NCBI GenBank assembly: GCA_943737045.1
Contig: CALSFV010000226.1
Coordinates: 124,001-188,000, forward strand
DNA: 64,000 nucleotides
Direction: 5' to 3'
Source: Parapristionchus giblindavisi
Taxonomy: Eukaryota > Nematoda > Chromadorea > Rhabditida > Diplogasteridae
Below the pieces are notes generated by a model. The model made no database searches. It had not been told where the DNA came from and worked only from the letters and a program-made list of their open reading frames with translations. Of the stretch, positions 34,434 through 47,500 are shown piece after piece; position 1 is the first letter of the stretch; the number at the start of each line of letters is the position of its first letter. Made by a program: the position numbers and the translations under genes.

Positions 34434-34767
34434 TGTTGAAATCTGTTGAAATGAAACCACTCCACGACTATTTTATACCCATTCATGTATTTCATAAAGA
34501 TACACAGAAAAGTTATAGATAATGTAAAAGGAGATATTTCATTGAAACATCCTCCATCTGCGTAGGAAAATATGAGATTTCACAGCGGGTGACTGATTTG
34601 ACGAAATGTTTTTAATAAAAAAATATTGAATGCAACATGTTCTTTGGTCAGTGATCTAGAGTTGAAGGAATAGGAAGGAATTGCATACACAGAGAAAAAT
34701 ATTTTCATACGATGAGTAAAATATACCTTGTAGGGTGGATTTGAGATTTTAATGATATAATTCCCTC

Positions 34768-34810
34768 AAATGCACACCAATTTGAAACTCTCGGCTCTGG
34801 CAATGTTTTC
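34768..34810. mobile_element. MITE N1 left-end fragment
   Basis: AATGCACACCAATTTGAAAC and CTCGGCTCTGGCAATG only. Confidence 0.55.
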
Positions 34811-35169
34811 TTTAAACACGGATCTCCTGTAAAAGTGTATGAAACCATTCGATAGGAAAAAATTGATTACCTACGTTTTATTGATAGTTGTTAGACTGGC
34901 CTAACTGAGTGCGGAAACAACATTTTCAATTTTTTTTCGAAATTTGCATATCTATCCAATTTTTTTACTGTCAATTTCAAATGAATGTATTTCTTTTTTT
35001 TCACTCCGTTTTTTAAGCAACCGCGTAATTTTTTTCCAATTGGTTGCTAATGACCTCGTCTACAAAACTAAATTAAGGATATTTTCGGAAATGTTGTTTT
35101 CATGTGTTATTGCATGAAAACTGTTTTTGATGTTTCTCGAAAATTTCTCACAAAGGTTAAGAATTTTCA

Positions 35170-35830
35170 TTACTAAAAGACTTGACTAACTGACTTGAAA
35201 CCTTGAATAGGGAGTGGCCAATGATCACTCGTCATGATGCTACAATAAGGGTTGCGCATTTGCATTGGGGGCCTGAGAATCATAATGGTGAAATCAGTCC
35301 GGGTAATTATAGCACACCCTGTAGAATTCATCTGCATCATCCTTCTTTGGAATTTGCGATCCATTATGAATATGGATTTATCATTACTCGGTTCAACAAG
35401 ATTATTACGTCATTATCATCATCATTTACATAAATATATCAGATATCTTCATCCAATTAATATATTGTGGTATTTTGATCTAAAATCCGGCATTAAGCGA
35501 TGGTAAATCGGCACAACGACTGAATGAAGATTATTCCTCTTATTCTTTATTTCTCTTACAAGCAATGAAACAGAGCAGTTACGTAATAATAATGGGTTGA
35601 TAGAGGTCCGTCGCGTTGTCAGCGAATCGGTTCAAGGGTTGTTCAGAAAGTTTGAAAATCGCCTGAAAATCGGTTAAAGATTATGAGAAATAGTAACCTC
35701 TCGGTGAGTAAAAACCTAAATTTCATTGGGTGCTAGTCCCAGTTGTTTCTGTCTCATTCTCAGTATTCGATTGAACATCCATATCGACCATATCTCACCC
35801 GAAGTCAGTATTATCTGAAGCTCAACGAAA
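35170..35830 (-). pseudogene. Relic of a Srab receptor gene (2)
   Basis: Minus-strand sequence 35640-35825 matches exon 7 of the receptor at 37773-40502 (ILTSGEIWSIWMFNR ...), but a short indel puts a TAG before the conserved FLLTER end. The last exon appears near 35330-35365 as DRKFQRRMMQMNSTG. Exons between and upstream are lost. It faces the intact receptor in opposite orientation. Confidence 0.65.
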
Positions 35831-35899
35831 TCATAAAAAATATGAATATTATACATAAATTCATTTTACCTGCTTCCTTCAACCGATTTGCTGATAACG

Positions 35900-37772
35900 C
35901 AACGGACGTTATCAACCTACGCTAATCATCCATTCTCTCTCAGTGTAAATGGTAAGAATGAATGGAATAATTTACACTACGATGAATAACTAAACCAAGA
36001 CGGCAAAGGTGTAAAAATAATTAGCTGAACTCTTATCCGGAACGGGAAATGAAAGCCATGTGATTACTTTTCAAGGAATTCCGATAGCCAATATAATCAG
36101 GCCATTTCTTTCACTACCTTTATAAGCGAAATAGTGTTGCATCATCCCTACACGCTCTCACTTACTTGTTGTTTCAAATGATGTCGCATTTTTTGATGTA
36201 TGATAAGGATTGTTCATGCATTTTGTGCCGATTAGAGATTAATCCATTTCAATGCGTCCCTGGAGCTTAATTTGGTAAATGCCAGCGCATTCTTTTCGCT
36301 CACAGCTCCTTAATATTTATTAATAACGAAAATATCAGTGTGTTCACGTATGAACTGATTTTTGAAAATCCAAAAGGTTATATGGAAATCAGCTTTCGAT
36401 ATCCCAATTACACTTATCTTTAGATATTTAACTAATGAGTGCACTTATATTGATTGTCAATTGGGCATTGACGTAGAGACTTCAGAATCATGACGTCGAA
36501 AAGAGTGGTAATGCTTTTTAGTGGATAATTTTGTCTACGGTATCTTACACAGCCCCTTCACATTAAAAGTTGGTTCAGTAGGGTAAAATATCTAAAAATG
36601 GAATTGATTGTTCTATGTTCCAATAGTTATCCTTTCAGAACTACAGCTAAATGGAATATTTTATACAGTTTACCATAATGTGCTAAGAAACATATGGCGC
36701 ATTCAAATTTTAAAAATTACCATAAATGCTCGAGCGACAATTTTTTGGTGGTAGATCGACACTGATTATTTGTCGTCGCTTTGGGGAATCCATTAAAAAT
36801 TCATCAATCTTTTTATAAAATGTATTTATCTCATTTTGGCCAAAAAAAGGAGTGTGGACCTCTAGTGAGAGAGGGGTCCATTCTTATGCGAATTCACTGA
36901 TGTTTTCATTATTCATCGATCTATGGTAGGTGAAAAGGCGAGATTTACCAAATGAACCTCCAGGGACGTTTAAATCAGCACACAATATATGCACAATCTT
37001 ATAATGGCGTTTTTTCATATTGGTGTGAGGGATTATTTCAGGGCGCAAAACATCAATGTACCTTCCACTTGCGCCGTTTTCTCGAGTTTGGCCATTTGCT
37101 CTATCATGATGCAACACTTTCGTTTATAAAGCAAGTCAGAGAGAGTGTGGCCAAAGACGTGAGTCAACCGGAATTACTTGAAAAGGAATGGCTTACATTT
37201 ACCGTTTCGGATATGAGTACATCTAATTATTTTTACACCTTTCGTAGCGTGAATTATTCCATTCATTCTTTACCACTGAGTATGGTAAACATTCTATATG
37301 AGAAAACCTTATTAACATTTATTAATGGAACCTGGCCGTTTTCTATCATAATCTTAATCTTAATCATCTAGATAGAAATCTCTTATATATATAAATCCCT
37401 TGGTCTAATTTCCATCTCTTTCTAGATATCTGTTTGTCATCATTCATCCATCTGGGAAATCATTCATTGGCTTATGTAAAACTTTGAACAGTAGATCTAT
37501 GTTACTCATTTTGATATTTGTCATTGTGATTTAATCCTTCACTATTCTTTTCGCTATCTGGAAGCCTTCTGTGCTACCTTGATCAGGAAGAATGAAGTCA
37601 AAGATACATAATGCTCTCTAAATTTCTTTTTGTATATTTACATTATTATATTTTTTTAAATTTTAGACCTTCCTCTTTTATATACAGTTACGCCACTCTA
37701 GCGCATGTTTTAATTTTCTTCTAACGTGAAGATCACATTATTGACATATTTTTTTTAGGATTGACCAATATC
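35900..37772. other. Upstream region of receptor E; ORF of unknown status
   Basis: Mostly AT-rich. The block 36952-37371 is open on the plus strand (containing RRFLEFGHLLYHDATLSF and VSQPELLEKEWLTFTVSDM) and partly on the minus strand, but no family, start or splice partner is recognised. A TTATAAGCG motif lies near 36120. Confidence 0.4.
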
Positions 37773-40502
37773 ATGGACACCTTACAACTGCAGCAAACCG
37801 CTCAATTTATTGCACAAAATTACTTCATGAGAATGGTAAATTATCATAATTGTTGCTCAATTATTATCAAAAATATGTATTTATGTAAACAGTTATATGG
37901 CAGGTGCTTGCTTTTCGCATATTAACTTCCGCTACGGGTGCTATCGGACTGATCTTATTGTTTTTCCGTCGCTCGTACGTTGCCAATTACTGTTATCTAT
38001 AATAATACCTATAACAATAACAATTTTTTCACATTCACAATGTAAAAAATGCCTAAAAGCACCCATTTTAGGTACGTTTCGATGAAATCCACCTGTCATT
38101 TTCAGAAAGTTCGCCGCTCACAAGAGTCTGGTAATCCTGATGATGACGCACTGTTTCTGGGCTCTCATAAACAGTTTTGCCATTTTCTCCGATCATATCA
38201 TCACCGTGTTCGTATATTCTACATATCAGTGGGTTATTTTGATCATTAAAACAGTTTTCATAGGATCGAAAAGGAAGTAAGAGCAGAGGCTCAGATGAAA
38301 ATATTTCAAAATTGATATTTCTTGTTAATGGTTTACGCAAACAGATATTTTCATTTCTACAACTTTCTTTTTTTTACACTGAATAAATACAAATTTTTTT
38401 ATAATCAGTAAATTGTAGATCGACTGATGAACTCGTCATTAACGGATATACTTGCTTATTTCGGCGTCTAATGATTCCCCTTTCACTTTATGGTCAGTAC
38501 AAGTTCGTTTGGTCTTTTGATAAATGAAATGTACCCTTAATCAATGGAATTTCCAAAGATGAAAGATCATTTTCTCTCACAATCAGATATCACATTTATA
38601 GAACTATTATACAAGATAAAAGTTTTAATTGACAATACCGAGCGGAGAGTTTCAAATTAACATGGGTACTTTGTCCAGAAATCGAAAAGACAATGAGTAT
38701 ATGCTCACATTTCCTAGTATCGTGCAAATAATAAGTGTTGGTATGGTTTCAGGCACAGTTTCTACAATGTTCGCCATTGTGATAGAACGATACTACGCAT
38801 CGAATCATATTAGATTTTATGAAAAAAGCGGCACCCGATTAGGATGGTTTCTTAATCTCATTACGGTACATTCAAAGTTTTAAAGCGCCACCCCAAACTA
38901 ATTTGAAACTCTCCGCGCTGGCCACACTCTCTCGCTTTCTTTGTTTACGAGAGAGTATTGCCAATGCGGAGAGTAACATTCGCTTGGAGTGTGCCTTTAA
39001 CACAATTTTAAAGAATATTTATTGTTAATCATGCCATTTTAGGTGGTCATAGTTACTGTGTTTACCAGCTGTGCCGCATTTTTCTATGATTATGATCAAT
39101 TCTTCGCTTATTGTGCCAATATCACGCATGGCAGCAAACACTTTCACGTATTTTCAGCGGTGAGTATCTTCTATTTTTGTTATTTATAAATATCCAGAAA
39201 CTTTCTATGCTCCGGTATTTTTACACTCATGGGGCACGCCGTCCCAATCATGTGGTACGCCACGGGGTACGATCTATGGACAGCGTATCCCGCGAGTTGT
39301 AGCCTCTCGCGGGCTAGAGTTTTGGTACCGAGACGGCGTGCCCTGCGAGAAAAAACCGGAATGAGCATTCAAACTAGCGCGTGTGATTTCTAGTTGAAAG
39401 ATGCTGGGGAAACCGTTCCCGGTCTCCAATTTATAATATTCATTTTTATTTATAATATTATGATAATTTATAATATAGAATTTATAATATTATGATTAAA
39501 TGAGCTTCAGATAACATTGACTTCGGGTGAGATTGGGTCGATATTGATGTTCACGCGATTACTTAAGCAAAATCATCTGAGATTGAAACCCAATAGTAGA
39601 TTTTCGCTCACTGAAAGGTTCATATTTCTCTCAATCTTTAATCGGTTTTCAGAGGATTTTCAAATTTGCACGATAACTACATCCAGAAACATGACAGAAA
39701 ATACTATGTGAAAGTTGACGAAGTTAGCTGCTTTGCTGAGCAAAGGAGTGAACATTTGGATATTTATATCATTTTAGGTACCAGATCGCTGAGAACATAA
39801 GAACGCTAAGGTTGATGCTCCCCGTTGTCTGGTGAGGTTGCTTACCAGTCAAATAGTGTACAACAACACGTAAAATCTGTATTAACTTTGGATTTTGTTG
39901 ATTGTCATTATTATTTTTTTCTCGTTTAGATGTATTAAAAAATAATAAAAAACAAAATAAAGTTTAGGAGTCATATTATACTTTCGATTACCGGAATGAT
40001 GATCTTCTTTGTGTATGCTATAGCGCCGGTCGAATTGGAACAAGGTGGATATGCCATATTTGAGGTACAGTAGACAATAGCATTCTTATAGTATATTTAT
40101 TGTTAAATATGAATAAGCTCTCATTGTCAGTGAATTTCAGGGTTTCGAGTTGGCCGTTTTTATGGGGAAACTAGTTTCTATTGAGTTTCTGAACTATTTC
40201 AGGAGACCATAAACGTCACCTATCTTCATTCAGTCGTTGTACCGATTTTGTTTTACCATCGCTTCAGGTCTGTGTCTGATAAAAATACCACAATATATTA
40301 ATTGGATGAAGATATCTGTTATTTCTATGGCATTTATGTAAACAATGATGACATTGACGTAATAATCTTGTTGAACCAAAATGATAATACACTCAATTTC
40401 AGAAACGATCGCAAATTCCAAAGAAGGATGCTACAGATGAATTCTGTTCGAGGAACTGCACTGACTAATCAATATTTTAAATTGTACGCAATTACGTGGT
40501 GA
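37773..40502 (+). CDS. Srab-like seven-transmembrane chemoreceptor E
   Basis: Eleven exons: 37773-37835, 37904-37974, 38106-38228, 38419-38492, 38753-38865, 39043-39159, 39511-39617, 39778-39831, 39968-40064, 40203-40267, 40403-40502. They total 984 bases, 327 residues, the normal size of nematode Srab (serpentine receptor class alpha-beta) proteins. Visible landmarks: extracellular start with QNYFMRM, TM1 ILTSATGAIGLILLFF, TM2 SLVILMMTHCFWALINSF, a Cys before TM3 (GYTCLFRRL), FAIVIERYYAS at the end of TM3, NITHGS in the extracellular loop, the family-typical SLTERYQIAENIRTL and a C-terminal NQYFKLYAITW. Such receptors act in sensory neurons through G proteins; ligand unknown. Every internal exon length equals that of receptor F except exon 1. 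Intron 4 holds a MITE remnant, intron 6 a small palindrome. Confidence 0.88.
38637..38665. mobile_element. MITE N1 terminal fragment
   Basis: CCGAGCGGAGAGTTTCAAAT followed by TAACATGGG, in intron 4 of receptor E. It supplies the false start of the open frame 38629-38883. Confidence 0.5.
38882..39000. mobile_element. MITE N1 copy, full length
   Basis: AGCGCCACCCCAAACTAATT to CGCTTGGAGTGTGCCTTTAA, intron 5 of receptor E. Confidence 0.85.
39230..39346. repeat. Small palindrome in receptor E intron 6
   Basis: GGGGCACGCCGTC at the left faces GACGGCGTGCCC at the right, with further mirrored bases inside (CGCGAG/CTCGCG). Confidence 0.6.
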
Positions 40503-40800
40503 ATTGTTCCGTTTTACAAAGATTATATGAAAGAAATATCTTAATAAGCGAAATATTTTCTCAGCAGAGAAAACATAGCGTATGTATTGAAGATGTCATT
40601 TGTGAACTGAAAATTAGAAACAATTTCATTTATAGAAAACATATTTTTAAATACACTCGCTTTACCAATTTCATTTCTAATCGTGTAGTCAACTCTTGGA
40701 ATCATCTTCATAATAATATTATAATATGTATGTCCTTCTGTCAAATCTTTCCGAAAATCCATCGCTTCATTACCGTCTTTGTAGGAATTTCATTTTATTT
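40503..40800 (+). pseudogene. LINE reverse-transcriptase C-terminal relic
   Basis: The frame directly after the stop of receptor E reads RNNFIYRKH, then FTNFISNRVVNSWNHL, which is the C-terminal signature of CR1/jockey-type retrotransposon ORF2 (F..RVVN.WN.LP). Upstream domains are missing, so this is a 5'-truncated insertion. Confidence 0.65.
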
Positions 40801-40802
40801 GT

Positions 40803-40928
40803 AATTTTCATCTTTGCTACCCAAGTCGTAGCATCGTATTTATGCGTACTCCACTACCTATCAAATATTTTATCAGAAATTATGCTTTACTTTTTCACCG
40901 CATAAAGTATTATATTTGTATATTACAA
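40803..40928. repeat. Dispersed repeat shared with 172-300
   Basis: ATCTTTGCTACCCAAGTCGT, TATTTATGCGTACTCCACTA and CCGCATAAAGTAT match an oxygenase intron at 172-300 at about nine bases in ten. Confidence 0.7.
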
Positions 40929-41033
40929 TTGTTTCAATTTTCATTCTAAATGATCCGAATAATGAGTATGATTACCATTTCGATCAATAAATTTTTATTC
41001 GTTTATCACCAGTATAATACAATCACACAATAA

Positions 41034-41447
41034 TTATCCGGGAATGGTAGTTGTCCAGCATTCAAGGTCACAGTTAAGGTTCATCCATACAGTCTTGTTG
41101 ATACAACATCTGTAGAATGTATTGTTAGGTCCTCTAGTAGGTAGACAATCCTCCCAGAAAGGCATTTTGTTGCACTTGTTAATGCAAAGGTTGTAGCAAG
41201 TCAGGTTGAAGAACGAGAAACTAAAAATATTGATTATGATAGACTTCACTAAAACTGTAAACTAACTATCTACTACAGTAACACCAGTCCATGGTTCCGA
41301 GTACGGTACCATAACAGAAATCTTCACAGGGACTGAGAGAATAGCAACTGAAGGCGATGGAGAGCAGAGCAAGAATAGTGAATTTGTTCTGTAAATATTA
41401 AATATTTTAATAAAATAAAGAAATAAAGAATGAAGTAGACTCACCAT
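41034..41447 (-). CDS. Small secreted cysteine-rich protein, copy 3
   Basis: Exons 41445-41447, 41267-41388 and 41034-41220 repeat the 3, 122, 187-base layout. It differs from copies 1 and 2 by a few residues, for example NKMPFWED instead of NKFPFWED, and the end LECWTTTIPG. All twelve mature cysteines are conserved. About 250 bases of upstream sequence, including the TATA box at 41483-41491, match copy 2. It lies tail to tail with receptor E, 530 bases downstream, with the LINE fragment and repeat 40803-40928 between. Confidence 0.8.
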
Positions 41448-41857
41448 TGTTGAAATCTGTTGAAATGTAACCACACCACGACTATTTTATACCCATTCAT
41501 GTATTTCATAAAGATACACAGAAAAGTGATAGATAACGTAAAAAGGAGATATTTCATTGAAACATTCTCTATCTGCGTAGGAAGATATGAGATTTCGCAG
41601 CGGGTGACTGATTTGACAATATATTCTTAATCAAAAAATATTGCATTTATATTTATTTATCATGGTTGTTTTATCAAATTCGAGTGCAAGCAAATATGTA
41701 AGTAACTTGTTCTGTCGTAAGCTATCTAGTCGGATTCCAGAGTAGGAAGGAATTGGAATGTACGATAAAGTATCACTTACAATAAGGATAATAATAATAA
41801 TAACAATAATTTATTTACATACGCCCGAGGTGCAACAGCAATTAAAGCGAGAGTGAC

Positions 41858-41966
41858 CTCACTCAATGGCCTCTTCACCGCGCACACTATTTCTCTGTTC
41901 TTAAACAACGAGGGAGCGCAGACCGGTGAAGAGACCATTGACAAAGGTGTCACCCCCTTTAAGTGA
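41858..41966. mobile_element. MITE family N2 copy, best preserved
   Basis: GTGACCTCACTCAATGGCCT ... CTGTTCTTAAACAACG ... GAAGAGACCATTGACAAAGG ... GTCACCCCCTTTAA forms a palindrome with AATGGCCTCTTC / GAAGAGACCATT arms. Confidence 0.65.
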
Positions 41967-43617
41967 ACAATAATTGGTGAAGATATATGTAATTGACGAC
42001 AAAAAACTAGAATGAACTAGAATAAGTCGAGTAGACTGCACTTTAAAAAATATAATATGCAAATATTACATACGACGCATTCAATCAATCAATCTTTATC
42101 ACATCTGCACATTGGTGCGGTGGGTCATGACAGGGGGTCCTTCATAGATCATTGACGTTCAATTCTTTCTTCTATTCAGCGGGTCATCGTGTATCTTGAT
42201 GGTATTTCAACATCTGTGCTCGACGTAGAATCCAGAACGACGACGCATTATGCACAAATAACCAAAAATAATTTTGTACGATTGCATGAATGTAGGACCC
42301 TAGAGCTCAATCGTTCTCATCTTGAAAATGAACGAAAATGATTCAATATAGAAAATTCCCCATGCGTGGTACTTCACCCTGCTTAGGCTAACCTGTCGTT
42401 TAGCGATTCCCTCCCTAATAGGTTTGTGCTTGATAAAAGTAATTGTATTATATTGTATTAAGAATGATCATTATTGTATCCATATCTTTTAAGAAAATTA
42501 GTATCCTTTACCCAAGGAACATAAATTTTTTTCGTCTCACTCTGTCAAATTATTCAGTGCATACATGGCAAACGTGGCATGCATACTTCAAACTTCGGCT
42601 AATAAATAATGTATTATGTATGTAATGTATTATGTATTATATTTGTATTATGGATGTGCTAATTTGCATGTACTAGTTTATTTCATTTCAATCACATTTT
42701 TCAAGAGTTCGTTAGGTCGAAGGCTTGGATATACTAGTTAGACAATATCATATTGTATTGGAATTAAGTCACCTCCACCAATGTCTTTTCTTGTATATTC
42801 CTATGATAAATTAAAAAAAAAACCTTGATACGTTGTTCCCTTGTAGGAGAAAATGATAGTGACAAATATTTATTCCATGTATACAATTTAGGTGAGGGAT
42901 TATTTAGTTAATCCGGAGTCTTGACTGGTTTGCTTAGGAGACTCCGGCAATTGGAACGCCTAAAATCACACAAAATAAGAAAATGTTCTGAGGGATAGGC
43001 AAGACGAGACATTTCTGTCCTGACATCTTCCCACTCAACATACGCCCCCTTTAAGGAGAGTTGCTGAAGAATGGGAAAAGACAGGACAAAACAAGAGCCG
43101 TATAGCAAGAGGAATAAATTATATTGGATCTGTGATAAGACATGCCAAGAAATAATGTAAAAAAATTCTTGTTATTCCAAAGTAGACCATGAAAATAATC
43201 TTTGATCACTTAAGCTCGTTTGATAAGAGCTTAAGTAATCAGAGAAAATGTTGACGACGATCCTCATCTGTTCCTGAAATGGTTATAGGTTAGAGAACCA
43301 AGCTAGTTTTAAGGTTCTAAGACCTAAGAAGGATTGGGTATTTAGATTCCGAGACCGAGGATTAAGACTAAGCTCTTAAGGTTCTAAGTCCTATGATCTC
43401 AATCCTAGATATTAAAAGACAAGCAACTTACGTGTAGAAATGATGAGGAACGACCGTGCAAATGCTAAGAAATGGTCCCTTTTATCCAAAAATGATGCAA
43501 TTTGAATGCCAACTTTGTCCTCATTCAAATTTAATTGATTTGTCTTCATTGTCATGTCTACGAAATATGATTATACTATTTCGATTTGCAACAATTAACA
43601 GACAATGCAAATTGCAT
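41967..43617. other. Intergenic, no gene recognised
   Basis: Contains a hairpin at 43204-43243 (ACTTAAGCTC / GAGCTTAAGT). The minus-strand frame 42908-43108 has no splice partner or motif. Block 42068-42150 resembles a retrotransposon tail (AATCAATCAATC), but this is weak. Confidence 0.45.
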
Positions 43618-43703
43618 ACTAAAGTTGAAACTCTCCGCTCTGACAATTCTCTCTCACTTTCTTTGTCTACGAGAGTGAAACTAACTCGGGGTGTGCGTTT
43701 AAG
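43618..43703. mobile_element. MITE N1 copy, right half shortened
   Basis: GTTGAAACTCTCCGCTCTGA to ACTAACTCGGGGTGTGCGTT. Confidence 0.75.
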
Positions 43704-44560
43704 ACTTTTGAAGGAGTATGATACAATATTTCAGAAACCCATAAGACTTAACTAACTAAAAGGTTCCGGGGACCCTAACACAATTTATCGAAATGGTAAT
43801 GGTATGCCAAACCCCCGTATAGACGGCTCTTACGGCCATAATTTTGTTGTTGTTTTTTTTCAGTTTGCTCTCTCTCACTGAAAACGCTTCCTTACAAGGA
43901 TGACAACCCCCCCCCCAATCCCTGTGTTCTCAAATTTCTGCTTGACTTTGTAATCATATAATATATATTCCTTGTCTTTCTTATAATTACTGTTTATATA
44001 CATAAAATTATTACTTGAGTCAGTGGAGAAATCAAATTGGGTTTGCATACTTTCACATGCATGTGAAAACTTTGATTATTATGGATGTAATACCAATATC
44101 CCACGACTCCCTCGCTCTGTTCTCCTTTTCTTCAATAACATGTAGCCGATTCCAACTTCTATTGTTTTCTTATTTTTATTTTGTGATTATTACTTAGACA
44201 GAATCAGCCAAGACTTTCACCCAGTAGTAGATTCTCGCTTATTCTTAATTTTAATTAGTTTTTTTTTACTTATTGAAACATCTTTATGATGTGCGATAAA
44301 ATAATAAATACATTATTGAGAGGTTCCTATTTTTATACAATATTTTATCGATTAAAATATACAACACTAGAAATTCTCTGCGAACATGGCGTGATGTCAC
44401 TAGTTCCAAAGTAACTTTGAAAAGCTGAATCAGACATTTGCTATTTGTCAACAAACCCCCGCCCCTCGCTGTATGCAATTATGCTCAAGGTGTTTCCCTA
44501 TGTGTTATGCGATATGCCATGTCTCTACCTTGCTCAGCGATTATAAACTTCTGTTTTGGA
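43704..44560. other. Upstream region of receptor F
   Basis: AT-rich with a C run at 43908-43916; no gene or clear promoter box seen. Confidence 0.45.
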
Positions 44561-47500
44561 ATGGATCTGGGAGATCAGAAGATGGAGACTATTGAGGACA
44601 TTGCCGTCTTCGTCGCACATAATTCGTTTATGAAAGGGGTAAGAGGTTTATTATTAAAAAAAAAATTTTTTAATCGAAAAATGACACTAACTTCAATCAA
44701 TAATTCTATAATATGCATAAGGAAAAATAATAATAATATTTGTAACCAAGATAGGATGTGAGCGAAGAGACCTTTGACAATGATCACACTCTGGTTTGAT
44801 CGTTACCCAGCACCGAGAATTTAATAGATCAACGAAAATTGCTACGTTTGCTGTCAACTCACCAAGAGACAAGGTTCACCAACAGTTTTTTTACGCTGGG
44901 ATTGCTTTGCCAATTCAACCAACTCAAATTCTTCTCTAATGCCTCATTGCATTTTGCTACATATACGTTGGCGTAAATTTTGGAGTGTTTTTGGAGTGTG
45001 TCCAGTTGAAAACCATGAGTGTCTATGGGATGCTGTAAGAAGCAACCGTAGCCTTCCGTACAGGAAAGTTAGTATTATCATGATTGGTCTGCGCAGAGGG
45101 CCAGTGCGATGTATGAACTTATTCCTATATCGGATTGATTACATTATCTTAGATCATGTTGATCTTTGATCTTACTTGGTCTACATGTTCCCCCTCCCCA
45201 ATTCCTACCACCCACTTTCCCGATTCTCTTATTCACTTATTTATTCTTTGTTTCAAATGTTGTCACATCTTTATTGGATGTATGGTAAATAAAAAAATAA
45301 ATAAACATTCAAGGTACTCTACTTCCGACTGGCAACTGCTTCTCTTGGATGTCTCGGGCTACTACTACTGTGGTATCTGCAAAAGTACGATTACAATATC
45401 CAATGAATCAAAAATTCTCTTGAAACTCACATATGTGTGAAATTCTCATACATTTGGACATATACCCTACAATTAAAGTTCCATTCAAAAGTTTCGATAA
45501 GTAAAGATAAGCAAAAACACTTTGCTTCTTTTGCACGCTTTATCACATCATTTTCTTTTTTTTTCCGCAACGTTTGAATTCCACAGTTATAAGGCAACTA
45601 TTTATTTTTCGTTTGATAAGTCTTTCGTTGGTAACTTTTCATGTATATGCACACAAAATTGCAATTTCAGACATTTCAAAGCCCATGCTAGTCTTATTCT
45701 TCTTGTGAAGCAACATTTCGTCTGGTCATTGATTGGATCAATAACTATCATTGTAGATCACACCGTCACTATTATAGAATTTTCCACTTATGAGTAGGTC
45801 TACAACATTGAATCTTTTTTTTCATTTGCGGACGAAAGCTTGTATAACACGCTATCTTAGAAAATCGACATAGGTGTGGTATCGACGAAAAATAGATTTT
45901 TCTGTTTTATGTATGATAATTACAGGCTCAATGAGTGAAGATCACTGGAACTTGGAAATTCCTTCCAATTGAAAATTCGCTTCAGGGGGTGACCACACAA
46001 CGATTTGGCGCCTTTTCCTAAAAGGTTTATTTCGAATCCAATCGATTCGGGAGTGGGCGCAATCGACTCCTTGGCTAATTGTAAGAAACTATTGTCGAGG
46101 AGAGTTTTTTGATCAACGGTCAACGAAGGCTGGAATTTTGAATTTTCGGAAAAAATTTCACATTTAATTAATTTTCACTATTTTGCTTCAACAACCCTAC
46201 GTTTTTTTATTTGCTTAATCTCTTCTAAATATCATAACACAGCTTCAGTTTAAAAATCATAATTTAAAAAAAATAGGGTTACGACGAAAAAATCATTTTT
46301 ATAATGAAGTCGTGAATTATGGTGTGGCGCCTACAGTATCCCGAATCGATCAATTTAGAAATCTGGTAGTTTTAAACATATTTTACCGCTGTTCTTGACT
46401 TGACTAAGGTATACGACTACTCCTCGTCTTCGGAGTGCACATGTGCCCAGGTGCTGATGTCGATGAAAATTGACATTTTTCGTAAATTGATCACTATTTC
46501 GTTGTTTGTGATCCAATATCGATAAAAATTGGGTCAGTATACCATATTATCGTCTATACAAACATACTAAAAAAATAAAGAAAAACGGTTGACTGCGAAG
46601 AAAGTTATTGTTGAAAAACCAAAATATTGTAGAATATTTGCCAGCACTGTACCGTGCAGGTGCACTCCGAAGACGAGGAATAGTCGAAAAAATCATTTTT
46701 ATAATGAAGTCGTGAATTATGGTGTGGCGCCTACAGTATCCCGAATCGATCAATTTAGAAATCTGGTAGTTTTAAACATATTTTACCGCTGTTCTTGACT
46801 TGACTAAGGTATACGACTACTCCTCGTCTTCGGAGTGCACATGTGCCCAGGTGCTGATGTCGATGAAAATTGACATTTTTCGTAAATTGATCACTATTTC
46901 GTTGTTTGTGATCCAATATCGATAAAAATTGGGTCAGTATACCATATTATCGTCTATACAAACATACTAAAAAAATAAAGAAAAACGGTTGACTGCGAAG
47001 AAAGTTATTGTTGAAAAACCAAAATATTGTAGAATATTTGCCAGCACTGTACCGTGCAGGTGCACTCCGAAGACGAGGAATAGTCGAAAAAATCATTTTT
47101 ATAATGAAGTCGTGAATTATGGTGTGGCGCCTACAGTATCCCGAATCGATCAATTTAGAAATCTGGTAGTTTTAAACATATTTTACCGCTGTTCTTGACA
47201 TAACTAAGGTATACGACTATTCCTCGTCTTCGGAGTGCACCTGCACGGTACAGTGCTGGCAAATATTCTACAATATTTTGGTTTTTCAACAATAACTTTC
47301 TTCGCAGTCAACCGTTTCTCTTTATTTTTTAGTATGTTTGTATAGACGATAATATGGTATACTGACCCAATTTTTATCGATATTGGATCACAAACAACGA
47401 AATAGTGATCAATTTACGAAAAATGTCAATTTTCATCGACATCAGCACCTGGGCACATGTGCACTCCGAAGACGAGGAGTAGTCGTATACCTTAGTCAAG

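Larger units (their letters stand above)
31030..34745. repeat. Inverted segmental duplication carrying two cysteine-rich genes
   Basis: Sequence 31030-31870 (copy 1 with promoter and 3' flank) is mirrored by 33900-34745 (copy 2). Nearer the centre 32090-32350 is mirrored by 32880-33050 and 33755-33810 (for example GTAAGGGACAATGAGAAAAT, and the GTTGACATGAGTGACTCCCG block). The inner parts are diverged and carry insertions. The symmetry axis is near 32600-32880. Confidence 0.75.

Noticed and set aside
36952..37371. 139-residue plus-strand frame as a gene
   Set aside because: No family motif, no splice partners and a partly open opposite strand; kept only as a note.
38629..38752. Start MGTLSRNRKD as exon of receptor E
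   Set aside because: It begins in a MITE remnant; the exon model through 38419-38492 and an acceptor at 38752 matches receptor F exactly.
42908..43108. Minus-strand frame ending SKPVKTPD
   Set aside because: Single frame without splice or motif support.
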